Below, piece by piece: positions 52,451 through 64,000 of a stretch of 64,000 bases of DNA. Below the pieces are notes generated by a model. It ran no database searches, was not told the origin of the DNA, and worked only from the letters and a program-made list of their open reading frames with translations. The DNA lies in assembly GCF_043290135.1 (NCBI RefSeq), contig NC_134710.1:281789776-281853775 (forward strand), written 5' to 3'. Made by a program: the position numbers and the translations under genes. The DNA is from Rhipicephalus microplus. Lineage: Eukaryota; Arthropoda; Arachnida; Ixodida; Ixodidae. How positions within the stretch are numbered: the stretch's first letter is position 1; every line of letters begins with the position of its first letter.

Positions 52451-52805
52451 ACGTAATGTACCCAGGCATTAAGTAGCGCGACCTCTCAACAGATGTTGCT
52501 GCTGCGGTGGCTACATTGAAAAGCCCTTGCCTCATGGCCCTTGGACACAAGGGCGCTGATGAGGCACTTGTGCTAGTGCCAAATATTTTTACACATGCGT
52601 TTATCATCAGAACTATTCGTCACCCATTTTTACTATACATTTCACGTCACCGTCATTTATTTATTAGTTCTGTTTTACCCATTTCAGTGGGAGGAACATT
52701 AAGGCCCCCATACAGCCACCCATCATAACCATTGTTCACATCTCGTCGTATGACCTGGTGCTCTTTGGCCATCAAATGGCCCTTGCGCCACAAAACACCA
52801 CATAA

Positions 52806-53040
52806 TAAGACTTTAGAGCGGAGTGGTACTCCATTTTGGTGAGGTGCTCGGCCTGACCACCTTTCTTGTTTAACACAATGTGAAGGTCTGTCGCCCTTCT
52901 ACAACGCGGTGTATTAGCCATTGAGTGTTTGTTAGTAACGATTTAATTATTATTGTCGTCATGTGATTGTACTTTTGTTTGCTTTATTTGTATTTTTTAT
53001 TGTACTTTTTAATATTTTATTAGATACAATGAAGGCAAAA
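52806..53040. other. Unassigned, short
   Basis: A+T-rich, nothing recognised. Confidence 0.3.
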
Positions 53041-53044
53041 TTTC

Positions 53045-53180
53045 AGGATAGCCGAGTGTTTAGGACGCTCGCTTTTAGATTAACATTGCCGGCGTTCGAA
53101 TCCCACCTTATAATGACCAATCTTTTTTCCCGGGGTTGGGGCAAGAATTTTTCTTTTTTCTTGCTTTGTATGTTTTCCTC
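53045..53180 (+). repeat. tRNA-like head plus C/T-rich tail (SINE-like)
   Basis: ATAGCCGAGTGTTTAGGACG is a box A-like string and GCGTTCGAATCCC a good box B. TTTTTCTTTTTTCTTGCTTT follows, like the T/C tail after the tRNA-like heads at 10.8, 18.4 and 54.8 kb. Acceptor-stem pairing is lacking. Confidence 0.5.
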
Positions 53181-53184
53181 TCTG

Positions 53185-54750
53185 CCTCTCTTGTTTTTTT
53201 CCCCTTTGGGTCTAGGCGATGCCTTGACGTTCCCCTGTGCCAGACCAAAGCCTGGTTGCGTTAAATCTTACCCGCCGTTCATTGAAATTGTATGCATTCA
53301 TCCTTCTCACTCTTTAATCGTTCCCTTAACCAGGCCACTCCAGAGAAAACAACGCACGTGTTTTGGTAGTGAATCAGGAGACGAAGGGAGCGGAAGCCGG
53401 TTCATGATGATGGTAGTTTGGGTAACGACTACTGGGTTTGAGCGTGAACAGCGTCATTGTTGAAAACATAAAATGACTGCACAGGCTTAACATAGTCTTG
53501 AAGCTTGTTCCAAGTAGACAGTGCTAATTGTAGCATATTTCCAAGATTGCTGCACCTACCTAACGGAACTATACTGAGATATCACTAATAAATGTTGTTC
53601 TGATACTGGTGTGTTTGTCGTTTTCGTCATGTAAAAACTTGACAAATCACGTTTTTTTTTCATTTTACCTTAGGAGCACATGAGAGCTACTTGATTTCAA
53701 CTCAACAAAGGTAACTGCGCGGAGGTAGTCAGACCTGTCTTCTGTTGCATGACATGCACCGAAATCAGAGGTTCTCTTAAGCTTCATAATAGAAGTTACC
53801 ACAGTTCTTCGTGGTAACGATCGGGTGCATTATCATATCACCTACAATATTAGGCTTCTCGTGTGATCGCGGCTGTGGGGAACGCATGTAATTCACCCAC
53901 CCAACACATTCGCGACGACCCGTATCCAGCGCTCTCGCCATACTGCTTCGCAAAAGCTGCGGAAATCAGCAAAATTGAAGTCCTTCACCTCCGTGGCAAT
54001 TCACAACGCAACAATAGCGCCGACGGGGTCTTTTTTGTGGAGCGCAGATCTGTTGCGTTTGCTCTCGTTTCGCCGTCGTTCTGGTAAGTGAATCGGCAAG
54101 CACTTTATGGCAGTTTGGTGACGCCTCTGACTAGCGGAGATAAATTCACAGCTCTTTTTGTAAGTGTTCAACGCACAAATACACCTATTATTTAGTTCAA
54201 TCGTTGTTTTATACGCTGTAGTTGCACCTGGTTGCACACCAAACTGCGCAAGGTAGTCGGGCTTTGCACTACTTGAAACTGCGTCGACAGGTGCTGCGTG
54301 TTAGGAAAACTCCTGAGTCTGACGTCTGTACAAGACGTGTGTGGCGCAAAGTAGCAACTGTCACAGCTAGACCCTTAAAGAGCGCTATTCAAACAGAAAA
54401 AAAACTCACGAAACGAATGCCCAAGTAGACTCAGGACAAGCGCGAGCAACTGTCACAATTCTTACCTCTTCTTGTGAGAGCAGTGTGCTCCTTGATGTGT
54501 CAGCGAGTGAAGGGACCGTCGTGTTACGCGTCTGACGCGTCTGAAGTGACGCGTCTCATAAGTGCGCCCTTAGGAGAGACCACGCTTCATGGGGGCAGCA
54601 CTGATCGAAACACTAGAAATGACGACCTTGAGAGCGCGCTCAACGCGCCGTCTGGTTTCTGATGACAAAAACGCACTGAAGGTACGAAACTCTGAGCCCC
54701 GCCAAACGGTATGTGGTGTATGCAAATCGCTTCCCGTTAACGTTCTTGGA
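53185..54750. other. Unassigned stretch
   Basis: Contains AATAAA near 53587 and several short motif-free frames. Tandem ACGCGTCTGA units occur near 54530. No gene recognised. Confidence 0.3.
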
Positions 54751-54754
54751 AGCA

Positions 54755-54870
54755 CGTTTCGTAGCGTAGTGGTTAGCGCCCCTCACTATATATGAAGTGG
54801 TCACTGGTTCGGCACCTTGCGACAGGTCCTTCTCTTTTCGTTCTTTCTTCGCAATCTGTGAAAATATATT
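54755..54870 (+). repeat. tRNA-like head plus T/C tail (SINE-like)
   Basis: GTAGCGTAGTGGTTAGCGCC (box A-like) and CACTGGTTCGGCACC (box B-like), then TTCTCTTTTCGTTCTTTCTT and an ATAT stretch: the same order as the 3' half of composite repeats R1 and R2. Confidence 0.5.
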
Positions 54871-55689
54871 TTATAACGCCATATTTGGGACGAAATTATG
54901 CCAGCAGAGCCGTGGTGGACCCAGACATGATTCACTTTTTTTCGTTAACAAATGGGGCAAAAGTACAATAAAAAATGATTACAAATTTTCCTGGAATAGA
55001 CGAATGAAACAGTTTATTGAAGTCCTGAGAGATTTGATCCCCATTTTAATAGGGGTAGGATCGCAGGCTGCTGCCACGTAGAAACGGGGAGGCCAAGCCT
55101 CAACGCTGCGTCTTGGTCCTTCTGGACAGCGTTGAGGTGTAGGGGGACCATGCTTCAGCATGAAATGATAGACCCGGGGGAAAAAAACCTGTTATAGTTG
55201 CATGTATAAGCTACCTCTTCTGGGGTGTCTAAAGTTGACAAAGTTGCTGCACGAACACACAGCTTGAGTGAACACTGCAGTGTTTACGAAGAACGCCAGG
55301 CCTGTGCGGAAGGCGCAGCACAGTCACAGTGAAAGCTAGAAGAGCGGTATTTCAGAGCCTTTTCTGAACACTCGTTGGCCAACTAGTACAAGCACACTTG
55401 CTTGATGCCTACTACGGCACTATCACTGAGAATTTAAGGGTAGTAGGCCAGCATTCGCTATGCTAATTTTAGTCATTCGTTTGAGAAGCCTGCTGTCCGC
55501 TAAACTATTGCGAGGAATTTTGTGCCAATTGTTCATGAAGTGGCTGACGATGATGAGTATATTTTCCTGAAGGGGGTACGCGCCCCAGCTGCAGAAAAAC
55601 AAGCTTTTCTAATGGGTTATAAGTCGTAATAATACTATTGATTTCCCAACATCATTCTGCGTAAAGAAGTATTGCCAAAAAGTCCCAAG
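54871..55689. other. Unassigned stretch
   Basis: Includes a local inverted repeat near 55090-55140 (CCTCAACGCTG and CAGCGTTGAGG). No gene recognised. Confidence 0.3.
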
Positions 55690-55694
55690 CACCT

Positions 55695-55870
55695 GCTTAG
55701 CTCAGTGGTAGAATACTGGCCTGGCAACCAGAGAGCCCGAGTTCGAGCCCTACTGCTTCATTGGTCACGCGATGTCGTCACGGACACGGGCGGCGGCGGC
55801 GGACAACTACGGCGCTGCTTGAGACACGAGTTGTGATCTCATAACAGCTTTTGCGGTAAAATATTGCAAA
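55695..55870 (+). repeat. Second SINE-like family, tRNA-like head and body
   Basis: TTAGCTCAGTGGTAGAATAC is a strong box A and GAGTTCGAGCCC a box B, but acceptor and T stems do not pair, so this is a tRNA-derived repeat and not a tRNA gene. The body (GGACAACTACGGCGCTGC, then TTGTGATCTCATAACAGC) recurs on the minus strand at 20480-20585. Confidence 0.55.
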
Positions 55871-55982
55871 AATTTCACTTTCAAGTTAGTGGTATACAGT
55901 ATAAGTAGCTTTATAATTAAGAGGTAAGTAATTTAGTCATCTGCGAAAAATTTACTCAATAATGACGCGTTATCGTATTTGC

Positions 55983-57045
55983 GTTACGTAGTTACAAACG
56001 TCGTAGTTCATAATCAAGATATTTTTAAAAAATGCAGTATAGGCTTGATATAAACAGCGCATGCCAATTTATCTTTTTCCCGCATTACTTAAAACATAAT
56101 CTTTCCTCTTATCTGAAGCCAACCAGGTTAATATTAGACTTGTTAAAGAAAAAAAATAACGTTCACGTTTGCATGTATTTCACTAAGAGTACACGAAAAA
56201 AAAAACGGCCTTTTTAAGATCGGATTCGTTTACTCTGAGCATAAACAACAGTCCTCGTGTTTTACAAAAACAGTGAAAAAAATATTTTGCAAATATACAC
56301 AATGCAACACTCAGTATCGATTGCTTTAAAACCCATTTTCTAATACTCACTCAATTCATTGGGTACTACACCACCTCAGCGCAAAGCTCCCTTCCAAACT
56401 ACTTCAAAAGTACACATAAAATCCTGTCGTTCTGTCTAGCGAGTACAATACCTTCATTGTTGAATGTAAAGCGAATAGCAAAAAAAAAACCACTACTAAC
56501 CTCATCATTTTACTACGTGCCTGTATATATAACAGCATCACCCATGAAGTATATTTCAAAGAGCTGTTTTATAATTGGGAGTGTGTTACGTAATTACAAA
56601 CGTCGTAGTTCATAATCAAGATATTTAAAAAATGCAGTATAAGCTTCATTAAAAAGCGCATTGGCCTTTTGGCACATTACTTCAAACGCAATTTTTGCTT
56701 TTATCTGCCGCCAACCAGGTTGAAATTAGAGGAGTTGTTAAAGAAAAAAATAACGTTCGCGTTTGCATGTATTTTACTAAAAGTACGCGAAACAAAAAAT
56801 GGGCCTCTTTGTGATCGGATTCGTTTACTTTGAGCGTCAACAATAGTCTTCGTGTTTTACAAAAATAGTGAACAAATCTGTCGCAAACTTACACAATGCA
56901 ACACTCAGTATCAATTTCTATAAAACGTATTTTCTAAAAATCACTACTTCATTGGGTACGACACCACCTCTGCACGAAAATCTCTTGCAAAGTACTTCCG
57001 AAGTACACAGCGAAAAATTGCGCGTATTTACGGACAGAAAAGTGG
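55983..57045 (+). repeat. Tandem duplication, unit about 602 bp
   Basis: Unit 1 starts at 55983 and unit 2 at 56585, both with TTACAAACGTCGTAGTTCAT. Both keep GCCAACCAGGTT, TTGCATGTATTT, GATCGGATTCGTTTACT and CACAATGCAACACTCAGTAT in register for about 470 bp. Identity is roughly 80%. No coding signal. Confidence 0.85.
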
Positions 57046-57069
57046 ACATAGTGTCCAGGAAATAAACAC

Positions 57070-57165
57070 ATTTCACCACTTCGCCAACATCAAGAATACA
57101 GCACAAGTTTAAGAATTACAGACTTCACCACTTCGTGAATATTATGAATACAGCACACGTGTACC
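57070..57165 (+). repeat. 53-bp tandem duplication
   Basis: TTTCACCACTTCG...GAATACAGCACA occurs at 57070 and 57123 with mild divergence, adjoining the 602-bp duplication. Confidence 0.7.
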
Positions 57166-58244
57166 AATGATGTTTCACTGAATAGTGCAAAAAACAAGTG
57201 TCTCCTCCGTCAACAAAAAAATTAGACGAAAGTAATCATTTACAATACGAATCACTTCCACAGGTTTATACTAATATGGCCGTCACATACCACCAACGCA
57301 TGCATCGCCGTGACGTGTTCTGCACTTCTTTTATTCTACGAAACTCTATTTGTTCCCAAATGGCGGTTTAGGCGGGCATCGCGTAAAGAGGAATCAGTCG
57401 ACCACGGCGGGCACACCGCAATTGTCACTTATCTGTCGGCAGTCACTACACTAGTCACTAGCCCGACTACCCTCATCAAAGGCCAGGATGCACATACGTA
57501 ATGGGACCCGGCTGGCGCTGCTTTTTTGACTGGTCTGCATCTTGGAGGTGAGTGCCTACCTTGTCATTTACTCGCCGTTGGGGTTACAGCTCGTGCCCCT
57601 AATGATAGTGTAATGTAGTACCTACGCAATATCTCAGATTACGTCGCTTCGAGCTAAGTCGAGGCCAGAAACGCAGTAATCCTTTGTCGATGTCGCTTTC
57701 GCGCGGCTTTTATGATGCATGCATTTTCTGAGACGCAGTTCGTACTGAGAGCAGAAAATACAGCTTTTACGTATATTGCGAATTAATTGTGTTGGTCGTG
57801 TTTACATTTCCAGCGTGACATTTAATTGCGCTCTGATTACTTGTGCACAGCAGTTGCATTACTCTATGCGGAGAGTGTTCGGGCTTGTCAGCACTGTAAG
57901 GCAGCCGTGTAATGTGTGTGCCTCCCTTTATGCTGGCGGCTTTAGGTGAGCCTCTGTTTACGGTGCCGGTACGCCGCTGTGACGACGTAAGACGAGGCGA
58001 TATCTATCGTGAAATCTTGGCGCACTGCAGCCTATTGGCGTGTTCTCACCATCGAGCCGAAGTTCATCTCCTCCGCGTTGTCTAACAAATGGTGGCCGGT
58101 GGCAGGTAGCACCGAGGTGCGAACAGCCAGAGAGACCTTTTAGCTCAAGAAATCTAAAACAGCATGTGAATTTTTTCTGAAAGCTAGAAACCATGATTCG
58201 TAAAACGCGTTCTGAAAAATTAATAAAAAGAATCTGTGCTTCGT
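57166..58244. other. Unassigned, more G+C-rich
   Basis: Contains a 63-codon frame (57310-57501) and a GAGGTGAGTGCC donor-like string at 57.55 kb. Without an acceptor-linked partner no exon is called. Confidence 0.3.
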
Positions 58245-58475
58245 CTGCCACGGTGATATAGTGGTTATGGTTGTGGGCTGCTGACCCGAAGGTCACGTGT
58301 TAAATGCCTGCCGTGGTAGTCGCATTGTGATGGATGGGTAGTGGTAGAGGCCCGTGAACTGTGCTATGTCAGTGCACTGTAAAGATGACCACATGGTAAA
58401 ATTTTCCGGGCCCCTCCACCGAAGCGTCCTTCATAATGATATCGTGATTTTGGGACGTAAAACCCTAGGAAATAT
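58245..58475 (+). repeat. Diverged SINE of a different subfamily
   Basis: Head GGTGATATAGTGGTTATGG, box B-like CACGTGTTAAATGCC, then CAGTGCACTGTAAAGATGACC and TTTTGGGACGTAAAACCC. It has the Ruka layout but differs systematically in the middle, so it may be a related family. Confidence 0.7.
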
Positions 58476-61400
58476 TTTTAAAAATCTGTTATTCTCCTAT
58501 TTGGTCAGTACAAAATTTTTTGTATACAACAATCGTAAGTTTTCAGTACATGAAGAATAAGGTCCATATTGGGGATTTTTTCCCATAGAGAGATAACATT
58601 TAGTGAAATATGATAGTTCGTATTAGCTGACTATCAGACTTTCTTTTCATTAGGCAAAGAGTAATTCAATATGCGTACAGCGCGAAATCATTTTTACAGC
58701 TGGTGAAAAGTTAGAAAGTTGTTGGTTTTTGTACATGTTTGGTTGTAAATTTAGCATTGAGGTGGCCCTAGTAACAAACTATAGCAAATAACACATTTAG
58801 TACTAACCTTCATTAGTTACTGTCAAAGAAAGTCATCAAATCGTTTTTTTTATTTTAAGAGATAAAAACTTTTTGATGTGGTTGCTGGACTCTGTGCTTG
58901 CCCGTGTTTATACCTTGAAGCAATGCGTCCTAGTGGTGAGTACAAGCTGCACAGGCATGAGTAACATTTATACAGCATATCGATTTCGTCCGTTCTTACT
59001 TTAATAGTTGCTTTTAAGTACTAGCCTGCATGAGTAAACGAGAGATCGAAACCGTACTAGGGTTCATTTAGCCACATGCAGCTATCTTCTGACAGTTGGA
59101 ATAGTGTGCTTATGCAACACTGGTAAGTGACACTGAAACATGCGAGAACATATTACTTGTGCGTTAACATTTGAAAGTGGCAAGAACATTATATTTAAGA
59201 AATTGATCTATTCAAATCAGAAAAAAAAGGATATGTTTGTGTCATGTACCAATACAGCTGTATTAAAGTGACAAAGCCTGCTATTAAAGTGACAATGCGG
59301 TGCTACCTGCCGTTGAGTATTTGCAGCAAATATTAGACACACAGATGAAAAAAAATGAGTACGAAGACACTGCTAACAAATGGCGTTTATTGAAGCCTCT
59401 GCAGATTTTATGGCTGGTGTTATCTCTAGTTAAGGACTGCTGGTCAAAGATTGAAAAGTGAAAAAACATTTAAACAATGGTGGGGCACTTATCATGAAGG
59501 TAGTTTAATCTTTCAAGGTGAAGCTTCATTAAAAAGTTGTGTTCTCTCTGTTCAGTTGTGTTTGAAGTTTGCAGGGTGAGAGCTGCTTATATCTCTGATG
59601 TCACTTCCATCTTAAAAGGAACAGAGTTGATACCTTAATTTTGTTACTGAAATAGAATCAATTCAATTTTTCGCTTGGAAAGGAAGTTCATACCTTAATG
59701 TTGAGACTGAAAAAGAATCAATTACTTTTTCTATGGGAAACAAGCCTTACAATTTATTTCAGCAGAAGCTTTTACATTCACAAAAGGTACGCCTTTTTTG
59801 CACACTCTCAAGTCTATGTTCTTTGGTCATTACTAGCTTATAAATAGTAAAATGTCTTTAATGATGGGATGTAATAGTGCCAACTTTTGTACACTAAATT
59901 GGAAAGCTATTATTATTTTCAGAGAGAACTTAAATATTACAGGGCAAGTACTTGGCACAGGTGATTAGTGTCAAGATGTTTTTGCAGTCCATATACACTT
60001 ACTTTTATGTTTTGTTGCATGTATTTGATTGAACACACTCGTTATAAACATACTGGTCAAGTTTTGTTAGTCTTATACCTGGGATATAAATATTAATCAT
60101 AGTGCAGCAGAGAGCACGAAAATAACTTTAAAATTTCGGTTTTTAAACATTCTCATAGACTAAATCCAAATACAAAACAGTGAAGGTCATGATTCGTAGA
60201 GATCGATTCCATGTGAAAGACTCAATGGCAAGCTGTCTTGGCTGCATTTTTGTTACTCTTCGAGTCAATTGTTAATAAGCTGATATATATTTTTGTAAAC
60301 TTAGGAGCTGTCAGCATATCAAGGGCTTACCAGATATGTCAATTGCACTGATGCCTCAGGAGTAGCTGATGCTACAATATTATGCCTGTGCTCATATCTG
60401 TGCTTTTAGGAGCACAGACTTCACTTTTATTGAAACCAGGTGCATGCCACAGTGCCATGATGAGCATATCATAATTTCTGCCAGGTAAAACAGCACTTCA
60501 TTGTACGTTGTTAAGTCATATATGAGTACGTATTTATTGTTTATTACATTTTTAAACAAGGATAGCCAATATTGCAAAAACACTCGACAATGCTTCAATA
60601 CGATGCCGATTAGTCTTTTCTGGAGAATTTACAACCACTAGTGTGGCTATCTACACCACCTGAAATTCTAAGGTTCAAATGCAGACGCAACTGATGTTTA
60701 CTGTATGTTTTCATAGAAACTTTTCACTCGTTGTGAAGCTACTACTATTAGCAACAGATGTACTGTTGTACTGTCTCCTTAATGCTTACTCAGAGATTTC
60801 CAAAGTGCATTCTTGCGGTTTCTGAGTTCACATAGGCAGTGAATCACATGTGGGTCATACCCACATCCCACAGACAATAGTGTGCAGGTATGCACACACG
60901 TGACTGATGAAAAAGGCTTGACATCTTGTTAGACAGGCATGTAACATTATTTATGTTACTGGGCCTTGACACAGCAGGTACATTGTCACACTAACTATTT
61001 ATTCTCTTTCGGGTGCTGCTTCTATTGTTCTTGGACCAGCTGTCGCCTCTCATGCCAGCGCCATTATGACTGTTCATGCCACAAGCACCTTGGTGACCCG
61101 ATGTTGCAGGAATTGGTGTCACCGCATCACCAGCAAAGTATCAAGCGCCATCATTCTCGCTGCATCCTACACTGCCAATTCTTGACAGTTCAGCGTTCAG
61201 TCCAGTAGCATGGAAAAGTGACAGGTGATCAAGTAGGTCATAACCACACCCATATCTTCGTTGCATGAGGCTATAGCACTAAAGTTAAAATTTCATACCA
61301 ATTGGTAATGTTCTTCCACGGTAGTGAGTGTGAAACACAGCTGTACCATGTGGATGATGTTCACTTTATTGTCATTATCCAATTTAAAATTTGCTGTTGA

Positions 61401-62037
61401 CATCACACATTCAAAACATAGCCTTCGAAAGATGACGTTCAAGACCCGCTGTTGTAATTTCGGCGTTGAATTTTACACTGGCAACCCCGAGTTCTAGTGA
61501 GTGCAAACATTTAGTGCTGGCAACTTAGCAAGAGTATTGTACACATCCCTGGCACCTTGTTACTGTGTTTCACAGCATACCAAATTAGTCAGCTAGAGCA
61601 CAAAAAGTCGGAACAGCATCCACTAAGGCATCCAAATTTTTCTTCGTAATTTTACATTATTTCAGTGAGATGAGTGGCGGGGCCATGAAGAAGTTTGTAT
61701 GAAAAGTCAGCAACTATACCTTGATTTTGAGAGCGTATACCTTGATTTTGAGAGCTACTTTTCCACTAGTAAGATCAGACAAATCATTCGCAACTAGTAT
61801 AAAAATTAAGAAGTTTATTTTGTGATGAGTAGCAGATTTTCTGTTGCAAGGTAATGCCTCTAGCTGGAAGTTCGTAACATCATATTCATATATAGGTGAG
61901 ACTTTCGTAAGTCTTTTCATGTGACAATAGACTTTCTGGCTTTTTTGACAGAATACATTTGTTACTTGGCTCTCAGGTTGATGGGTTGTTTGCATATTTT
62001 TGTACAGCTCTTGATAGGGTTTCTTTCTACACATTTT
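58476..62037. other. 3.5 kb of anonymous A+T-rich DNA
   Basis: No SINE, LINE or gene motif was recognised. A possible exon-like segment (about 58858-58934, open frame ending at a GTGAGT donor) and an 80-codon frame at 60966-61208 lack supporting evidence. Confidence 0.3.
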
Positions 62038-62274
62038 CATTGATATGCGGGGTTTAACGTCCAAAACCCACCACATGATTATGAGAGACGCCGTAGTGGA
62101 GGACTCTGAAAATTTGACCACCTGGGGTGCTTAAACGCGCACCCAAATCTGATCACATGGGCCTACAGCATTTCCGCCTCTAACGGAAATGCAGCCGCCA
62201 CAGCCGGGATTTGATCCCGCGACCAGTGGGTCAGCAGCCGAGTACTTATCCACTAGACCACCACGGTGGGGTTC
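62038..62274 (-). repeat. Ruka-type SINE, antisense
   Basis: Tail TTGATATGCGGGGTTTAACG at the left, body GACGCCGTAGTGGAGGACTC, box B complement GGGATTTGATCCC, and head complement ACTAGACCACCACGG at the right. Confidence 0.9.
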
Positions 62275-62437
62275 ACTAGATATTTTACTAACACAGCAAA
62301 ACATTCCTCTGAATGTGCTCACTTGGGTTAAAGACTTTCTTTTTTGCAGACCTTTGTTTACATCTGTTAATAATGACAACTTTTCTTGTGTCTATGTGAC
62401 ATCTGCTGTATTCCGAGTAAATGGGCTGAGTGGAGGC

Positions 62438-62598
62438 CTGTAGCCAGAGGGGCGCCCCAGGAGTTCCCCCCCCCCCTCCGAATTCACATGTTGTGGGTTG
62501 TCCGTCCTACCGTGCATAAGTAATGAAGAAAGTCATTTTTCATGGTCATCAAAATGTCCCCCCCCCCACCCTCCGAAATATATTTCTGGCTATGGAGC
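62438..62598. repeat. Small MITE-like element with C-run duplication
   Basis: Short inverted ends TAGCCAGA and TCTGGCTA enclose two C-rich runs (about 62467 and 62559), each followed by CTCCGAA. Tentative. Confidence 0.35.
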
Positions 62599-62681
62599 TG
62601 TCTTTTCATGAGCTCGTCATTTCTTCTTGCTCGTTCTTCATCGTTTGCTTATACCTCGCAGCGTCTGCAAGTGTATGAAAT

Positions 62682-63515
62682 ACAGGGTGTTTCAAGAAAT
62701 GTGTCCAATATTCTTTAAAATTAGAGAAAGGAGGCACTTGCCTGCCAGTTTAGGTATCGCCTTTCCTGGGACAAAAGGAATCTTCAGATAGGCACAAACA
62801 TTAATTGTGGCTGTAATTATAGCAATTAAGACAATTACTTTCTTTACCAGTGGTAGTAGCTGGTCTAGTCAAATGGGCTAATTCAAGTTCTTTCTACAAA
62901 AAGTCTATAGCCACTTTGAAGTTTTGAAAAAGCAGTCACTGATAATCACCGTGGAGTGATGCAATCTGCCTAATTTAGCTGTCGAAACGAAAACCGATGC
63001 ACCAGACAGCAAATCTACCATTCATTTCAACAATGCCCTCAATGACGACACTGTTTTTCTAGCCGTTATCAGCCGTAAATTTAGACACTATGCTTTTTGC
63101 CCGGTTATCGACGCTCACTTAATTTTCTCCCCTAATACAAGAGAAACAATGTCGCTATGGAGGGCATTGTCAAAGTGAATGGTAGACGCACTGTTTGGTG
63201 CGTCGGTTTTGGTTTCGCCAGCTAAATTGCGCAGAATGCATCGGTCTGCGGTGATTAGCAGTGACCGCTTTCCCTAAATTTTAAACTGGCTATGGACTAT
63301 TTGTAGCAAGGGGTCCAATTCGCTCATTCGAGCCGATCGGCTATAACCATAGGTTAAATGGATAATTGGGCTAATTTCCATAATTTCTGCCGTAAATAAT
63401 ATTTCTACTTATCTGAAAATTCATTTGACACAGGAAGTCAACGCCACATATAGCACGCAAATGCCTATTTTCTCAAATTTTTAAATATATTTGACACATT
63501 TCTTGAATGACCTGT
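62682..63515. mobile_element. Foldback element, imperfect 834-bp palindrome
   Basis: Left end ACAGGGTGTTTCAAGAAATG and right end (reverse complement) ACAGGTCATTCAAGAAATG. Inner matching blocks include AACGAAAACCGATGCACCA against AACCAAAACCGACGCACCA, and TCAACAATGCCCTCAATG against TTGACAATGCCCTCCAT. The arms are about 400 bp each, around 70-80% complementary, meeting near 63.1 kb. No transposase is encoded, so it is a non-autonomous foldback/MITE-like element. Confidence 0.75.
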
Positions 63516-64000
63516 TTATGTTATCTCTCATGAGTCATTCCATTCCAAATCACCTAACGTTTTTCCGACCATCACGAATATAGCTGATAAAATTTCCACA
63601 AATTTTTAAAGTGCGAAACTCGTCGTGGTCATTTATTTTTGTGTCCGAAAATTTTCCTCTCTATTTATGAGAGCCGATTGTTTGGCGCAAAGTAAGGTGA
63701 AAGGTGTCAAACAACAAATATTTTTAAAAAAAAATTTTGGAATGCATTCGATGAAAGACATTTCCAGCAAGGTAATGAAGTTATCTAACTTTAAAAAAAA
63801 TGAATTAATGAAGGTAACTAACTTTAAAATAATGACCTAATTGTGTATATCAATTCTTTGAGGGCTTTTCACACAAGCAATATTGAACAAAGTTGACACA
63901 TTTGGGATTTTTTTCTGGGAATATGTTAAGTTCCAAGGAGACAAATAAAATATGTTCTGGTGGCCTGTCAACACGCTACCAATTAAAAATAATCTAGGCA
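63516..64000. other. Unassigned A+T-rich end of window
   Basis: A tandem-like AACTAACTTTAAAA/ATCTAACTTTAAAA pair occurs near 63.79-63.82 kb. No gene recognised. Confidence 0.3.

Larger units (their letters stand above)
49485..52805 (+). mobile_element. I-type LINE with large internal deletion
   Basis: A single element in order: G+C-rich 5' UTR (49485-50030), ORF1 with zinc knuckles (50032-50710), a jump to the end of the RT (from about 50865), RNase H (51.6-52.0 kb), zinc-finger C-terminus, and a 3' UTR to about 52805. Endonuclease and most of RT are missing, which would normally take about 2 kb. Confidence 0.7.

Noticed and set aside
55695..55767. tRNA gene candidate with good box A and box B
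   Set aside because: Acceptor and T stems do not pair, the anticodon loop cannot be set at seven bases, and its downstream body is repeated at 20.5 kb, so it is a SINE-like head.
58850..58940. Possible single exon ending at a GTGAGT donor
   Set aside because: No partner exon, known motif or acceptor of good quality supports it.

Overview
This window looks like nuclear DNA of a hard tick (Ixodidae, probably a metastriate such as Rhipicephalus). Two things suggest this. At least sixteen copies of a tRNA-derived SINE of the type known in ticks as Ruka are scattered over both strands, and there are dense RTE, CR1, I-type and Ty3/gypsy retroelement remains with long TE-filled introns. The species call is inference from memory of tick repeats. 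No bacterial, phage, CRISPR or rRNA features were seen.

The one credible host gene is on the + strand from about 4.99 to 24.10 kb. Seven GT-AG exons encode the C-terminal half (about 358 residues) of an NRF-6-like (nose resistant to fluoxetine) acyltransferase-3 family membrane protein. All six splice junctions agree in phase and the last exon ends in a stop. The N-terminal exons must lie left of the window. Its largest intron (9.5 kb) holds a broken LINE, a 0.5-kb TCTA/TCYG satellite and composite repeats.

Layout: 1-1.37 kb, decayed gypsy integrase; 2-4.85 kb, SINEs and two RTE 3' ends; 5-24.1 kb, the NRF-6-like gene with TE-rich introns; 24.1-27 kb, its 3' flank, a CR1 tail and a pyrimidine tract; 27.8-42.8 kb, a nested stack of transposons; 43.5-45.9 kb, TGGTGGA/TCCACCA-rich DNA; 45.9-52.8 kb, Tx1/L1-like, RNase H-bearing and I-type LINE fragments; 53-58.5 kb, tRNA-like repeats and a 602-bp tandem duplication; 58.5-64 kb, mostly anonymous A+T-rich DNA with a SINE and an 834-bp foldback element.

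The most informative structure is the stack at 28-43 kb. A minus-strand gypsy element (A) lies in a retroelement gag-like ORF. Element A is split by a second LTR element (B, 31301-40951) with LTRs of about 0.8 kb, a primer-binding site, a polypurine tract and a perfect 5-bp target duplication (GACCC). B is itself interrupted by a CR1-like LINE and, in its right LTR, by a 1.6-kb inverted-repeat element. Three SINEs sit in the LINE and a fourth in the reverse transcriptase of A. All elements appear inactivated. No undescribed multi-gene system was found; the most novel candidates are the 1.6-kb inverted-repeat element, the foldback element, the composite TATA/tRNA-like repeat and a decayed 2A-like motif at the start of the CR1-like ORF1.
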